Source: Streptococcus oralis (GTDB lineage: Bacteria; Bacillota; Bacilli; Lactobacillales; Streptococcaceae). Taken from it: a DNA stretch of 64,000 bases. The notes beneath the pieces are model-generated. The model had not been told where the DNA came from. It saw nothing but the letters and a program-made list of their open reading frames with translations, and did no database searches. The position numbers were made by a program, and so were the translations under genes. The first letter of the stretch is position 1, and each line of letters begins with the position of its first letter. Below, piece by piece: positions 18,001 through 27,780 of this stretch. Location: positions 186,001-250,000 of the forward strand of contig NZ_CP023507.1 of assembly GCF_002386345.1 (NCBI RefSeq). The letters are read 5' to 3'.

Positions 18001-19794
18001 GCAGATTCACAAACACCGATTGCAACCTTGAAGTCTGAAACTGGAGGCGACTTGGCAACAGCACCATTGGGCTTTGACAAGCAACCAACTCTCCTCTACT
18101 ATCGTACCCAACTACCTGGCAAAGAAATCAGTAACACCTTGGCAGTAGCGATTCCACAGGATGAGAGGAAAATTGCTGCAGTTAGTCTTGAAAAAGGGCC
18201 TAAGAAGACAGTTTATAAAGAGGGAGAAAAACTGGACCTTAGAGGCGGCACTCTCCGTGTTCAATACGAAGGGGGACAAGCCGACGAGCTGATCAACCTT
18301 ACTCATTCAGGTGTGATAGTATCTGGCTACAACGCTCATCAAAAAGGGGAACAAAAGCTCACAGTCAGCTACCTTGGACTTCCAGTTACTGGTAATTTAA
18401 ACGTACAAGTGACTGGTCAAGATGAAGGAAAACAAAAAGAAGTAGCAGGTTTGTACATTACTAAGAAACCGAAAACAGACTATCTAGTAGGGGATCAACT
18501 GGACCTTGCAGAAGGTCGCTTCGGCGTTCTCTATGATGATGAGACAGAAGAAAGCCATGCCTTCACAGATCAAGGTGTTGAAATTACGGGCTACGATGCT
18601 CAAAAGACTGGTCGTCAGACCTTGACTCTTCATTACAAGGGACACACAGCTGAGTTCGATGTCTTGGTTTCTCCAAAAGCAGCTGTCAACGACGAGTACC
18701 TCAAACAAGAAATTACTGCTGCCCAAGGCCGTCAGTCAACCCTTGCCTACACCTTCTCAAGCGAGGACAAACAAGCAGCACTAGTAGAGAAGCTCAATGT
18801 AGCGAAAGCTGTAGCAGAAAACCATAATACTAGCCAAGAAGAAGTCAATCGGGCTTTGAATGAGTTGAAACAAGCAGGGACAGCCTTGGATGGAAATCAA
18901 CGTTATCAGACTGCTAGAGAAGAGTTGGAAGGCTTGCTCGAATCCGTCCGTGAAAAAGATCCTAAAGCTGAATTGATTGACCAAGCAGAAACTTTGTTGG
19001 CTTCAGAGATGCCAACTCCACAGGCTTTTGCGGACATGAAAGAAAAGCTGAATAAGAAACTAGCTCCTGCAGAAGAAAGCCATCATGTTGGTAGCATGGA
19101 TCCAAATGAAGTGGCCCCGACGGTTAAGGCCCTCCCTGAACTAGTTATTGAAACTGAAACAATAGCCTATGAACGTCAGGAGCGACCAAACTCCGAATTT
19201 CTCAAAGGACAACGCCGTGTTGTGCAAGCTGGAGTTGAAGGTCAAGTTCGTCGTCTAGTAGAAGTAGATGTCCAAGGCAAACGCACCCTTCGTTCAACAG
19301 AAGTTCTCAAGGAAGCTCTTCCAGAAATTACAGAAGTAGGTACAAAAGTTCTATCCAGCAACCAACCGGCTGAGGGAGTAAAAGACCTAGTTTTAGAAAT
19401 TCCGAAACTGGAAGTTGAAGAGGATACAGTTGCCTTCGAACATCAGGAACGACCAAATGCAGCCCTTCTCAAAGGCAAACACCAGCTAGTTCAAGCAGGC
19501 GTTGAAGGTCAAGTTCGCCACTTTGTAGAAGTAGATAGCCAAGGCAAACGCACTCTTCGTTCGACTGAGGTAGTCAAGGAATCAATCCCAGAAATTGTTG
19601 AAGTTGGAACGAAAGAAGAGCAAGTCTCACAAACAAGGGATCAAGCGCTCTCAGCAACACCAGCAAAAGTTGAAGAAACAAATAGAGAGCTCCCAAATAC
19701 GGGAGCGACAAGAGATGCTAGTCTAGTAGCGCTAGGACTCCTCGGACTAATGAGTGGCTACGGCTTGCTTGCTGGAAAGAAGAGAGAAGACTAA
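15070..19794 (+). CDS. endoD: Endo-beta-N-acetylglucosaminidase (GH85, EndoD type), wall-anchored
   Basis: This 1574-residue secreted enzyme cleaves the chitobiose core of N-glycans. The YSIRK-type signal peptide (YSIRKLSIGACSLMIGSALF, about residues 11-30) is cleaved near residue 37. An acidic/Pro linker follows, and then the GH85 catalytic domain (about 170-500), with the FINQET motif giving the asparagine/acid pair Asn310 and Glu312. Jelly-roll/carbohydrate-binding segments come next (about 520-980). Two Big-like repeats (VYKEGEKLDLRGG and YLVGDQLDLAEG), a FIVAR-like helical segment, two G5-like repeats (about 1355-1515) and LPNTG (1541-1545) with its membrane anchor complete the protein. 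An AGGAGGATAAG SD precedes ATG 15070. The layout matches streptococcal EndoD. Its role is probably host-glycan foraging. Confidence 0.93.
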   Translation: MKNLFFEKRCRYSIRKLSIGACSLMIGSALFASPALAEQVAVPETATNTSAQATSTSETANPDTAALEKQLEETENKVAEQPISENTPTITDLVNEKEEAKPAPTDKTEKPAQPTEKEEVKPEEAPQVAEKKADKPTLADVPKNEEKSLRPKEIKFDTWEDLLKWEPGAREDDPINRSSVELAKRHRGQLVNEKASRRAKVQALANTNSKAKDHASVGGEEFKAYAFDYWQYLDSMVFWEGLVPTPDVIDAGHRNGVPVYGTLFFNWSNSIADQEKFAAALKQDEDGSFPIARKLVDLAKYYGFDGYFINQETTGELVAPLGEKMRQFMLYTKEYAAKVNHPIKYAWYDAMTYKYGRYHEDGLGDYNYQFMQKEGDKVPADQFFANFNWNKEKNDHSVEMAKWLERSQYDVFAGLELQQGGSYKTKVKWDALLDEKGKLRLSLGLFAPDTITSLGKTGEDYHKNEDIFFTGYQGDPTAQKPADKEWYGIANLVADRTPAVGRTFTTSFNTGHGRKWFVDGKVSKDSEWNYRSVSGVLPTWRWWQTSTGEKLRAEYDFTDAYNGGNSLKFSGDVAGKTDQDVNLYSTKLEVTEKTKLRVAHKGGKGSKVYMAFSTTPDYKFEDAAAWKELTLSDDWKNEEFDLSSLAGKTIYAVKLFFEHEGAVKDYQFNLGQLTISDNHQAPQAPTGLSVVKQSLKNAQEAEAVVQFAGNQDADFYEVYEKDGDNWRLLTGSSASTIYLPKVSRSANATGRTQELKVVAVGKNGLRSEAAMASFNWGMTVQDTTLPRPLAENIVPGAKVIGSTFPNTEGGEGIEGMLNGTITSLSDKWSSAQLSGSVDIRLTKPRTVVRWVMDHAGAGGESVNDGLMNTKDFDLYYKDADGEWKLAKEVRGNKAHVTDITLDKPITAQDWRLKVITSDNGTPWKAIRIYNWKMYETLDTESQNIPMAKVAARSLGNHQVQLGFSDVPAGATITVYDKADSQTPIATLKSETGGDLATAPLGFDKQPTLLYYRTQLPGKEISNTLAVAIPQDERKIAAVSLEKGPKKTVYKEGEKLDLRGGTLRVQYEGGQADELINLTHSGVIVSGYNAHQKGEQKLTVSYLGLPVTGNLNVQVTGQDEGKQKEVAGLYITKKPKTDYLVGDQLDLAEGRFGVLYDDETEESHAFTDQGVEITGYDAQKTGRQTLTLHYKGHTAEFDVLVSPKAAVNDEYLKQEITAAQGRQSTLAYTFSSEDKQAALVEKLNVAKAVAENHNTSQEEVNRALNELKQAGTALDGNQRYQTAREELEGLLESVREKDPKAELIDQAETLLASEMPTPQAFADMKEKLNKKLAPAEESHHVGSMDPNEVAPTVKALPELVIETETIAYERQERPNSEFLKGQRRVVQAGVEGQVRRLVEVDVQGKRTLRSTEVLKEALPEITEVGTKVLSSNQPAEGVKDLVLEIPKLEVEEDTVAFEHQERPNAALLKGKHQLVQAGVEGQVRHFVEVDSQGKRTLRSTEVVKESIPEIVEVGTKEEQVSQTRDQALSATPAKVEETNRELPNTGATRDASLVALGLLGLMSGYGLLAGKKRED

Positions 19795-19831
19795 TCAGAT
19801 TTACGAATCTTGGATTTTCTCATAAAAATAA

Positions 19832-19875
19832 AAAAACAAGGTTTAACTGTAGATTAGTCAGGCCTTGTTTTTAGT
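19832..19875. terminator. Bidirectional terminator downstream of endoD
   Basis: AAAAACAAGG (19832-19841) pairs with CCTTGTTTTT (19863-19872). It has A-rich and T-rich flanks on both strands and lies between convergent genes. The long 21-base loop lowers confidence. Confidence 0.6.
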
Positions 19876-19912
19876 TTTGAAATTGAAGAGTAAATTTGAA
19901 GCTAGATTTTTG

Positions 19913-20281
19913 TTATTCAATTCCTTGGATAAATTTTTGGAAACGATAAGTGTCGAAATAGATATTGGATGCAACTAATTTATCAAATTCATCGAATTTC
20001 AGAAATTCTGCGACATCCAGTTCGAGTTCTTTTCCTTGAGGAGAATGTAGATGGTAGCGGTTTAAAGCTGAGACTGTTCGACCATCAACAAGTAATTGCT
20101 TCACTTCAAGATGCTGGCTTAAAGCATAGAATTGGCCTGCACCTTGCAAATAAACATCACGTCCTTGTCGAATTTCTATACTATCGCACATGCCATAGTC
20201 AAAGTTTTCAGCTACGAAATCTTCCCAGCCTCCCTCATTTACTGCCGTAAAATAGCTTTCTGCAAGTGTTTTTGTATCCAT
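19913..20281 (-). CDS. SnoaL/NTF2-like small protein
   Basis: This 122-residue protein (ATG 20281 with ACAGGAGGTTCC SD; the open frame continues upstream without an SD) shows the cone-shaped NTF2/SnoaL pattern. It has an N-terminal helix LAESYFTAVNEGGWEDFVAE, a central IRQGRDVYLQGAGQFYAL, and beta strands ending with EFDKLVASNIYFDT. Such proteins are binding or isomerase-like modules, and no substrate can be inferred. It lies 84 bases downstream of the WYL regulator on the same strand and may be co-transcribed with it. Confidence 0.65.
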   Translation of the reverse strand: MDTKTLAESYFTAVNEGGWEDFVAENFDYGMCDSIEIRQGRDVYLQGAGQFYALSQHLEVKQLLVDGRTVSALNRYHLHSPQGKELELDVAEFLKFDEFDKLVASNIYFDTYRFQKFIQGIE

Positions 20282-20365
20282 TTGGAACCTCCTGTAAAAT
20301 AATTGGGCTATGATGAATATCACGAAATATTTTGCCCACTTAAGAGTATACAAAAGGAAATATGA

Positions 20366-21292
20366 CTACAGGTTGTCATATTGCTGAAGATTTTTTTTGA
20401 GAGTACTGACCAGTAGATTTTGTAAGTGACTTGGAGATACGACCTTTACTTGATAACCAAAGCTTAATAGTAAATCAAAAAACGAGGGAGTTAAAGCTCT
20501 AAATGCCTGAACTTTTATTATTTCGTCCTCGACTCTGATTTCTTCTTCCGTGAAGTGATCGTAGATTTTTGGAAGTGCAAATCTTGTAAAAACTAGTTCA
20601 ATTTCTTCTCTTTGCCCCTCCACTTTATGTTTTGGGGGATTTAAAAAAAGCTCTAACTTTTCTTGAGATAAACGTGGATAATCGAATGGTTTATCTTTTA
20701 TCTCCACTAGTTCTAGTTCACGAATTCGAGTTAATTTAAAAATACGAAAATCTAATTTTTCTAAGCAGTAACCGATAACATACCAAGCATTCAGTTTATA
20801 GATCAATCTGTATGGAATAACTGTTCGCTGACTTTTCTCTTGTTTTTTCGAATAGTAAGAAAAAGAAATCATCTGTTCAGTTTGTATCGCTTCCTCAATT
20901 TCTAGTAAATAATTTGTATTAAGAGTCCAGGAACTGAGATCAAAGTAAAAAGGACTGTTTACTCTTGTAATTTCTTGAGAAGACAGCTTGTGTTCGATAC
21001 TGTCAAGACTTGAATGACCAACGATTTTACTAACATTCTGGCTCATATTAATAATAAACTGTCTCTCTTCCTCAGTGAAAAAGTTTCTGTCTATCTTATA
21101 GTCGCTTGGTATATAGAAACCTCCCTTATCTCCACGTTCCGAATAGATTGGAATCCCCGCTAAACTAAGCGTATCCATGTCTCTGTATACTGTTCGACTA
21201 GATATTTCAAACCTCTCTGCAATCTCTTTAGCTGTTATTCTCTTCTTATTTAAAAGAGACAGTAAAATATAGATTAGTCTTTCTAATTTCAT
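20366..21292 (-). CDS. HTH-WYL transcriptional regulator
   Basis: This 308-residue YafY/DeoR-like regulator has an N-terminal winged helix (RLIYILLSLLNKKRITAKEIAERFEISSRTVYRDMDTLS). A middle WYL domain follows (about residues 135-210; YRLIYKLNAWYVIGYC is the W-Y-L equivalent), then a WCX-like C-terminal segment. WYL domains sense ligands, including nucleic acids, in other bacteria. The target is unknown. The neighbouring SnoaL-like gene is the likely regulon member. A good promoter lies about 55 bases upstream. Confidence 0.88.
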   Translation of the reverse strand: MKLERLIYILLSLLNKKRITAKEIAERFEISSRTVYRDMDTLSLAGIPIYSERGDKGGFYIPSDYKIDRNFFTEEERQFIINMSQNVSKIVGHSSLDSIEHKLSSQEITRVNSPFYFDLSSWTLNTNYLLEIEEAIQTEQMISFSYYSKKQEKSQRTVIPYRLIYKLNAWYVIGYCLEKLDFRIFKLTRIRELELVEIKDKPFDYPRLSQEKLELFLNPPKHKVEGQREEIELVFTRFALPKIYDHFTEEEIRVEDEIIKVQAFRALTPSFFDLLLSFGYQVKVVSPSHLQNLLVSTLKKNLQQYDNL

Positions 21293-21348
21293 TGTAGTAA
21301 ATCCTCTTTTTTAATTTCAAATAGCACAAACTAAAAGAAACTATTTCA

Positions 21349-21377
21349 GTTATATTGTACAATAAGAAACCTAGCAA
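21349..21377 (-). promoter_or_regulatory. Promoter of the WYL regulator gene
   Basis: On the minus strand TTGCTA (21377-21372), a 17-base spacer and TATAAC (21354-21349). Confidence 0.65.
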
Positions 21378-21603
21378 TTCAAAAAGAAGGACCGTATAGT
21401 TTAGAATATTAAGGATTAAAATGTTGGAAAAAGAATGGTATAGAAGTAATTAGGCAGAGCAATCAAGAAATTTGCCTAAATTTTTCCAACCGAATTATGT
21501 GAAGATTGCTATTTTCCGAACTGCAATCCTAGGTTTTTAGGTTAATAAATAGAAGAAAGAACAAGAAAAGTTTAGGGTTTTTCTATCTCTTTTGCTGATT
21601 TTG
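21378..21603. other. Intergenic region upstream of pgk
   Basis: This AT-rich gap is part of 353 non-coding bases. The only structure seen is GATTGC (21504-21509) pairing with GCAATC (21523-21528), followed by CCTAGGTTTTTAGG. No convincing open frame was found. Confidence 0.5.
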
Positions 21604-21612
21604 TGATATAAT
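21604..21612 (+). promoter_or_regulatory. Extended -10 promoter of pgk
   Basis: TGATATAAT forms an extended -10 (TATAAT at 21607-21612), 34 bases before the ATG. No good -35 was found. Confidence 0.65.
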
Positions 21613-21645
21613 TAACACGTATAAAAAAAGAAGGAGTCATATCTA

Positions 21646-22845
21646 ATGGCAAAATTGACTGTTAAAGACGTTGACTTGAAAGGGAAAAAAGTTCTCGTTC
21701 GTGTTGACTTCAACGTACCTGTTAAAGATGGCGTGATTACCAATGACAACCGTATCACTGCAGCTCTTCCAACTATCAAGTACATCCTTGAACAAGGTGG
21801 ACGTGCAATCCTCTTCTCTCACCTTGGACGTGTAAAAGAAGAAGCAGACAAAGAAGGTAAATCACTTGCTCCTGTAGCTGCTGACTTGGCTGCTAAATTG
21901 GGACAAGAAGTTAAATTTATCCCAGGTGTTACACGTGGTGCTGAATTGGAAGCCGCTGTTAACGCTCTTGAAGATGGACAAGTTCTCTTGGTTGAAAACA
22001 CTCGTTTCGAAGATGTTGACGGCAAGAAAGAATCTAAAAACGATCCTGAACTTGGTAAATACTGGGCATCACTTGGAGATGGTATCTTCGTAAACGATGC
22101 ATTCGGTACAGCTCACCGTGCACACGCATCTAACGTTGGTATCTCGGCAAACGTTGAAAAAGCAGTTGCTGGTTTCCTTCTTGAAAACGAAATTGCCTAT
22201 ATCCAAGAAGCTGTTGAAGCTCCAGAACGTCCATTCGTGGCTATCCTTGGTGGTTCAAAAGTTTCAGACAAGATCGGTGTTATCGAAAACTTGCTTGAAA
22301 AAGCTGATAAAGTTCTTATCGGTGGTGGGATGACTTACACATTCTACAAAGCACAAGGTATCGAAATCGGTAACTCACTTGTAGAAGAAGACAAATTGGA
22401 TATCGCTAAAGCTCTTCTTGAAAAAGCAAACGGCAAATTGATCTTGCCAGTTGACTCAAAAGAAGCGAACGCATTTGCTGACTACACTGAAGTGAAAGAC
22501 ACTGAAGGTGAAGCAGTAGACCCAGGTTTCCTTGGTTTGGATATCGGTCCTAAATCTATCGCTAAGTTTGATGAAGCTTTGACTGGTGCGAAAACAGTTG
22601 TATGGAATGGACCTATGGGTGTATTTGAAAACCCTGACTTCCAAGCTGGTACAATCGGTGTCATGGATGCTATCGTGAAACAACCAGGTGTTAAATCAAT
22701 CATCGGTGGTGGTGACTCAGCTGCTGCAGCCATCAACCTTGGACGTGCAGACAAGTTCTCATGGATCTCTACAGGTGGTGGAGCATCAATGGAACTCCTT
22801 GAAGGTAAAGTTCTTCCAGGATTGGCAGCTTTGACTGAAAAATAA
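21646..22845 (+). CDS. pgk: Phosphoglycerate kinase
   Basis: Glycolytic enzyme making ATP from 1,3-bisphosphoglycerate. The 399-residue length is typical for bacteria. It begins [25 protein letters not shown] and contains the substrate-binding [13 protein letters not shown] and FSHLGR, the hinge, and the nucleotide-binding GGGDSAAA near the C-terminus. Codon use is strongly biased to highly expressed codons. AGAAGGAG SD. The gene is monocistronic, with its own promoter and terminator. Confidence 0.98.
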   Translation: MAKLTVKDVDLKGKKVLVRVDFNVPVKDGVITNDNRITAALPTIKYILEQGGRAILFSHLGRVKEEADKEGKSLAPVAADLAAKLGQEVKFIPGVTRGAELEAAVNALEDGQVLLVENTRFEDVDGKKESKNDPELGKYWASLGDGIFVNDAFGTAHRAHASNVGISANVEKAVAGFLLENEIAYIQEAVEAPERPFVAILGGSKVSDKIGVIENLLEKADKVLIGGGMTYTFYKAQGIEIGNSLVEEDKLDIAKALLEKANGKLILPVDSKEANAFADYTEVKDTEGEAVDPGFLGLDIGPKSIAKFDEALTGAKTVVWNGPMGVFENPDFQAGTIGVMDAIVKQPGVKSIIGGGDSAAAAINLGRADKFSWISTGGGASMELLEGKVLPGLAALTEK

Positions 22846-22858
22846 ATAGTTTAACTAA

Positions 22859-22886
22859 AAGAAGATGGTGTGACCATCTTCTTTTT
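22859..22886 (+). terminator. Terminator of pgk
   Basis: An 11-bp stem AAGAAGATGGT/ACCATCTTCTT with loop GTG, followed by TTT. Confidence 0.93.
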
Positions 22887-22945
22887 AATTTAATTTATAA
22901 ATAGGTGAAATTTTTCTATAAATAAAAAGAAAAAAGAGTAAATAT

Positions 22946-22974
22946 TTGCATCCTGCCTTGTAAAGTGCTAGTAT
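22946..22974 (+). promoter_or_regulatory. Promoter of the antigen I/II gene
   Basis: TTGCAT (22946-22951), a 17-base spacer and TAGTAT (22969-22974), 40 bases before the ATG. AAGGA at 22998-23002 is the likely SD. Confidence 0.75.
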
Positions 22975-23014
22975 AAGAAGTAACGACTAAATTTAGATAA
23001 GGAAATGACTTATA

Positions 23015-26000
23015 ATGAAAAATAAAAAAGAAGTCTATGGATTTCGTAAAAGCAAAGTTGCGAAAACTTTGTGTGGTGCTGTTTTAGGAACTGCTTTGAT
23101 TGCTTTTGTAGACAAAGCAGTATTTGCTGATGAAGTTACAGAGACAACTAGTACAAGTACAGTTGAGGTAGCTACTACAGGGAACCCAGCCACAAATCTA
23201 CCTGAAGCTCAGGGTGAAATGAGCCAAGTTGCCAAAGAGAGCCAAGCTAAGGCTGGTTCTAAAGACTCAGCTTTGCCAGTAGAAGTATCATCAGCTGATT
23301 TGGATAAAGCAGTTGCTGATGCAAAATCTGCAGGAGTTAAGGTAGTTCAAGATGAAACAAAAGACAAAGGAACAGCCACAACTGCTACAGAGAATGCTCA
23401 AAAACAAGATGAGATTAAAAGCGACTATGCTAAACAGGCTGAAGAAGTAAAGACAACAACTGAAGCATATAAAAAAGAAGTCGCAGCTCATCAGGCTGAA
23501 ACAGATAAAATCAATGCTGAAAACAAAGCAGCGGATGACAAGTACCAAAAAGATCTAAAAAGTCATCAAGAAGAAGTTGAAAAAATCAACACTGCTAATG
23601 CAACAGCTAAAGCAGAATATGAGGCTAAGCTAGCACAATATCAAAAAGATTTAGCAACTGTCAAAAAAGCAAATGAAGATAGTCAACAGGATTATCAAAA
23701 TAAACTTTCAGCTTACCAGACAGAATTAGCTCGAGTACAAAAAGCTAATGCTGAAGCTAAAGAGGCTTATGATAAAGCAGTAAAAGAAAATACAGCTAAA
23801 AACGAAGCGCTTAAAGCTGAAAATGAAGCGATTAAACAGCGTAATGAAACTGCAAAAGCGAATTATGAAGCAGCGATGAAGCAGTATGAAGCAGACCTTG
23901 CAGCTATTAAGAAAGCTAAAGAGGATAATGATGCTGACTACCAAGCAAAATTAGCAGCTTACCAAGCGGAGTTGGCACGTGTTCAAAAGGCAAATGCTGA
24001 AGCTAAAGAGGCATATGATAAAGCAGTAAAAGAAAATACTGCAAAAAATACAGCCATTCAAGCTGAAAATGAAGCTATTAAGCGGCGTAACGCCACTGCA
24101 AAATCGAATTATGAAGCTGCGATGAAGAAATATGAAGCAGATTTGGCGGCAGTTAAGCAAGCAAATGCTACCAACGAAGCAGACTACCAAGCTAAGCTAG
24201 CCGAATACCAGACGGAATTAGCTCGCGTTCAAAAAGCAAATGCTGATGCTAAAGCAGCTTATGAGAAGGCTGTTGAAGAAAACACAGCTAAAAATGCAGC
24301 GCTCCAAGCTGAAAACGAAGAAATCAAGCAACGGAATGCCGCGGCTAAAACTGACTATGAAGCAAAATTAGCTAAATATGAAGCTGATCTTGCCAAATAT
24401 AAGAAAGAGTTGGCTGAGTATCCGGCTAAGTTGCAGGCTTATGAAGATGAGCAGGCCCAAATTAAGGCAGCGCTTGTAGAACTTGAAAAGAATAAAGATC
24501 AAGATGGTTACTTATCTAAGCCATCTGCTCAGAGCTTGGTTTATGATTTAGAACCGAATGCCCAACTTGACCTCAAAACAGAAGGAAAACTTCTCACTGC
24601 AGCAGCAGTTGATGAAGCCTTTAAGAAAGACACAGACCAATATGGTAAGAAAAATCTTCAGTTAGACAATCTCAATGTCAAGAACTTGGAGAACGGTGCA
24701 ACTACTTCTTCAGTGGAATTGTATGGTAATATTGGAGACAAATCAGACTGGACGACCAATGTAGGGAATAAAACAGAGGTTAAATGGGGATCGGTTCTTT
24801 TAGAACGTGGACAAAGTGCTACAGCAACTTATACCAACCTTCAAAATTCATACTACAACGGTAAAAAGATTTCGAAGATTGTTTACAAATATACTGTAGA
24901 TCCTTCTTCTCAATTTAAAAATCCTAGTGGAAAAGTTTGGTTGGGAATCTTTAGTGACCCAACTTTGGGAGTCTTTGCTTCTGCTTACACTGGTGATGTT
25001 GAAAAAGGGACTTCAATTTTCATTAAAAATGAATTTACCTTCTATGATGAAAATGACCAACCAATTAATTTCGACAATGCCCTTCTTTCAGTTGCATCTC
25101 TAAATAGAGAAAATAATTCTATTGAGATGGCCAAGGATTACACTGGTAACTTTATTAAAATTTCCGGTTCATCTGTTGGAGAAAAAGACGGAAAGATTTA
25201 TGCCACAGAAACTCTTAACTTTAAACAAGGACAGGGTGGAGCTCGCTGGACAATGTATAAAAATAGCCAGCCTAATTCAGGATGGGATTCATCAGATGCT
25301 CCAAACTCTTGGTATGGTGCAGGAGCAATTAGCATGTCTGGTTCAACTAACCGTGTTACTGTCGGTGCCATTTCAGCTACTTTAGTAGTTCCTTCTGATC
25401 CAGTTATGGCGGTTGATACAGGTAAAAGACCAAATATCTGGTACTCACTCAATGGTAAGATTCGTGCGGTTAACGTTCCGAAAATTACAAAAGAAAAACC
25501 AACTCCGCCAGTAGAACCAACTGCACCACAAGCTCCAACTTATGAAGTGGAAAAACCACTGGAACCAGCTCCAGTAGTACCAAACTACGAAAATGAGCCA
25601 ACTCCACCGGTAAAAACTCCAGATCAACCGGAGCCATCAAAACCAGAAGAGCCAAATTATGAGACAGAGAAACCATTGGAACCAGCTCCAGTAGCACCAA
25701 ACTACGAAAATGAGCCAACTCCACCGGTAAAAACTCCAGATCAACCGGAGCCATCAAAACCAGAAGAGCCAACATATGAGACAGAGAAACCATTGGAACC
25801 AGCTCCAGTAGCACCAAGCTACGAAAATGAGCCAACTCCACCGGTAAAAACTCCAGATCAACCAGAGCCATCAAAACCAGAAGAGCCAAATTATGATCCA
25901 TTGCCAACTCCGCCGGTAGCACCAACTCCTAAGCAGTTGCCAACACCACCAGCGGTGCCAACAGTTCACTTCCATTACAATCGTCTATTTGCACAACCTC

Positions 26001-27646
26001 AGATTAATAAAGAAATTAAAAATGAGGATGGAGTAGATATCGATCGTACTCTAGTTGCTAAGCAGTCTGTAGTGAAGTTTGAGTTGAAAACAGAAGCGTT
26101 GACAGCTGGTCGTCCAAAAACAACTTCATTTGTATTGGTAGATCCACTTCCAACTGGCTATCAGTTTGATTTGGAAGCAACCAAGGCTGCAAGCAAAGGT
26201 TTTGAAACAAGCTATGATAAAGCTAGTCACACTGTAACCTTTAAGGCTACTGAGGAGACCTTGGCTGCTTTCAATGCGGATTTGACAAAATCCTTTGAGA
26301 CTCTATATCCAACTGTTGTTGGTCGTGTCTTGAATGATGGGGCAACTTATACAAATAACTTTACATTGACAGTCAACGACGCCTACGGTGTTAAGTCAAA
26401 CATTGTTCGTGTAACGACTCCAGGTAAACCAAATGATCCTGACAATCCAAATAACAACTACATCAAGCCTTTGAAAGTTAACAAGAACAAGCAAGGTGTA
26501 AATATTGATGGTAAAGAGGTTCTAGCTGGTTCAACGAACTACTATGAACTTACATGGGATTTGGACCAATACAAGGGAGATAAATCTTCTAAAGAAGCGA
26601 TTCAAAATGGTTTCTACTATGTGGATGATTATCCAGAAGAAGCCTTAACCCTTCAACCAGAATTGGTTAAGATCCGTGATCTAGAGGGCAACCTTGTATC
26701 AGGTATCAGTGTTCAACAATTTGATAGTTTAGAAGCTGCGCCTAAGAAGGTTCAAGATCTGTTGAAGAAAGCCAACATCACTGTTAAAGGTGCTTTCCAA
26801 CTCTTCTCAGCTGATAATCCAGCCGAATTCTACAAGAACTATGTAGCAGCAGGAAAATCATTGCTCATCACAGATCCGATGACAGTTAAACCTGAATTTG
26901 GTCAAACGGGTGGTAAGTATGAAAACAAAGCTTACCAAATTGATTTTGGAAATGGTTATGCTACAGAAGTAGTTGTCAACAATGTACCGAAAATCACACC
27001 TAAAAAAGATGTGACAATCAGTATGGATCCAAGCAGTGACAATATTGATGGCCAAACCATTCCGTTGAACCAGTACTTCAATTATCGTTTAATCGGTGGT
27101 TTGATTCCACAAAATCATTCTGAGGACTTGAATGACTATAGTTTTGTAGATGATTATGACCAAAAAGGTGATCAATACACTGGAAACTATAAAGTTCTTG
27201 CCAAGGTTGATATCCGATTGAAAGACGGTCGTGTTATTAAGGCAGGAACAGACTTAACGGCTGAAACACAGGTTGAACATGATCAAGATAAGGGAATGCT
27301 TACAATTCGCTTCAAGGAAGAATTCCTTCAAGAGATTCAGTTGGATTCTCCATTCCAGGCTGAGACTTATATTCAAATGAAACGAATTGCTGTTGGAACC
27401 TTTGAAAATACCTATGTAAATACTGTGAACAAAGTTGCTTACGCCTCAAATACAGTTCGTACGACAACGCCAGAACCTAAGAAACCAGAGGAGCCAACGA
27501 CTCCTACTCCAAATCCAAAAGGTAACCCTACTCTACCTCAAACAGGTACAAATGATTCAAGCTACATGCCATATCTTGGTCTAGCAGCTTTAGTAGTGGT
27601 TTTAGGACTTGGTCAGTTGAAACGTAAAGAAGACGAAAGCAAGTAA
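23015..27646 (+). CDS. Antigen I/II family adhesin (SspA/SspB-like)
   Basis: This 1543-residue wall-anchored adhesin follows the antigen I/II plan. The signal peptide contains the family motif [18 protein letters not shown] (cleavage near VFA-DE, residue 38). Alanine-rich coiled-coil repeats of about 82 residues (about 140-485) follow, then the V domain (about 495-825), proline-rich repeats (about 828-982) and C1-C3 domains (about 985-1490), and LPQTG at 1507-1511 with its anchor. Residues 1239-1265 closely resemble the BAR segment of S. gordonii SspB ([15 protein letters not shown]), which binds P. gingivalis Mfa1. In this family the A-repeat helix and P-repeat helix wind into a stalk presenting V to salivary glycoproteins. 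It sits between pgk and the glnRA region with its own promoter and terminator. Confidence 0.95.
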   Translation: MKNKKEVYGFRKSKVAKTLCGAVLGTALIAFVDKAVFADEVTETTSTSTVEVATTGNPATNLPEAQGEMSQVAKESQAKAGSKDSALPVEVSSADLDKAVADAKSAGVKVVQDETKDKGTATTATENAQKQDEIKSDYAKQAEEVKTTTEAYKKEVAAHQAETDKINAENKAADDKYQKDLKSHQEEVEKINTANATAKAEYEAKLAQYQKDLATVKKANEDSQQDYQNKLSAYQTELARVQKANAEAKEAYDKAVKENTAKNEALKAENEAIKQRNETAKANYEAAMKQYEADLAAIKKAKEDNDADYQAKLAAYQAELARVQKANAEAKEAYDKAVKENTAKNTAIQAENEAIKRRNATAKSNYEAAMKKYEADLAAVKQANATNEADYQAKLAEYQTELARVQKANADAKAAYEKAVEENTAKNAALQAENEEIKQRNAAAKTDYEAKLAKYEADLAKYKKELAEYPAKLQAYEDEQAQIKAALVELEKNKDQDGYLSKPSAQSLVYDLEPNAQLDLKTEGKLLTAAAVDEAFKKDTDQYGKKNLQLDNLNVKNLENGATTSSVELYGNIGDKSDWTTNVGNKTEVKWGSVLLERGQSATATYTNLQNSYYNGKKISKIVYKYTVDPSSQFKNPSGKVWLGIFSDPTLGVFASAYTGDVEKGTSIFIKNEFTFYDENDQPINFDNALLSVASLNRENNSIEMAKDYTGNFIKISGSSVGEKDGKIYATETLNFKQGQGGARWTMYKNSQPNSGWDSSDAPNSWYGAGAISMSGSTNRVTVGAISATLVVPSDPVMAVDTGKRPNIWYSLNGKIRAVNVPKITKEKPTPPVEPTAPQAPTYEVEKPLEPAPVVPNYENEPTPPVKTPDQPEPSKPEEPNYETEKPLEPAPVAPNYENEPTPPVKTPDQPEPSKPEEPTYETEKPLEPAPVAPSYENEPTPPVKTPDQPEPSKPEEPNYDPLPTPPVAPTPKQLPTPPAVPTVHFHYNRLFAQPQINKEIKNEDGVDIDRTLVAKQSVVKFELKTEALTAGRPKTTSFVLVDPLPTGYQFDLEATKAASKGFETSYDKASHTVTFKATEETLAAFNADLTKSFETLYPTVVGRVLNDGATYTNNFTLTVNDAYGVKSNIVRVTTPGKPNDPDNPNNNYIKPLKVNKNKQGVNIDGKEVLAGSTNYYELTWDLDQYKGDKSSKEAIQNGFYYVDDYPEEALTLQPELVKIRDLEGNLVSGISVQQFDSLEAAPKKVQDLLKKANITVKGAFQLFSADNPAEFYKNYVAAGKSLLITDPMTVKPEFGQTGGKYENKAYQIDFGNGYATEVVVNNVPKITPKKDVTISMDPSSDNIDGQTIPLNQYFNYRLIGGLIPQNHSEDLNDYSFVDDYDQKGDQYTGNYKVLAKVDIRLKDGRVIKAGTDLTAETQVEHDQDKGMLTIRFKEEFLQEIQLDSPFQAETYIQMKRIAVGTFENTYVNTVNKVAYASNTVRTTTPEPKKPEEPTTPTPNPKGNPTLPQTGTNDSSYMPYLGLAALVVVLGLGQLKRKEDESK
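23688..24420 (+). repeat. Alanine-rich A repeats of the antigen I/II gene
   Basis: Three near-identical units begin at about 23688, 23934 and 24177 (246 and 243 bases apart, 81-82 codons), with weaker copies before them. Each encodes the [16 protein letters not shown] pattern of a long alpha helix. Confidence 0.9.
25498..25960 (+). repeat. Proline-rich P repeats of the antigen I/II gene
   Basis: Units of 117 bases (39 codons) start at 25595, 25712 and 25829 and are almost identical. They encode [20 protein letters not shown] followed by a Tyr/Glu segment, forming the polyproline helix of the stalk. Confidence 0.92.
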
Positions 27647-27664
27647 GCTCTAAAAGTTAAATAG

Positions 27665-27695
27665 AAAAGAGGAACTTTGTTTCCTCTTTTTCTTG
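27665..27695 (+). terminator. Terminator of the antigen I/II gene
   Basis: AAAAGAGGAA (27665-27674) pairs with TTCCTCTTTT (27681-27690), followed by TCTTG. Confidence 0.85.
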
Positions 27696-27720
27696 TAGCT
27701 TGAATTAAAAACGCTTCCTA

Positions 27721-27743
27721 TTGATTTTGGCTCATAAAATCAA
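27721..27743. promoter_or_regulatory. Inverted repeat upstream of the FUSC-like gene
   Basis: TTGATTTT-GGCTCAT-AAAATCAA, 8-bp perfect arms. It lies 37 bases before the start codon, next to TTAAAAT which could be the -10. It may be an operator. Confidence 0.4.
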
Positions 27744-27780
27744 CTAATTTATGTTAAAATGGTAGTAGAAAGTTGAGATT

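Noticed and set aside
25485..25925. Long minus-strand open frame opposite the proline-rich repeats
   Set aside because: It mirrors the biased codons of the antigen I/II P repeats and has no SD.
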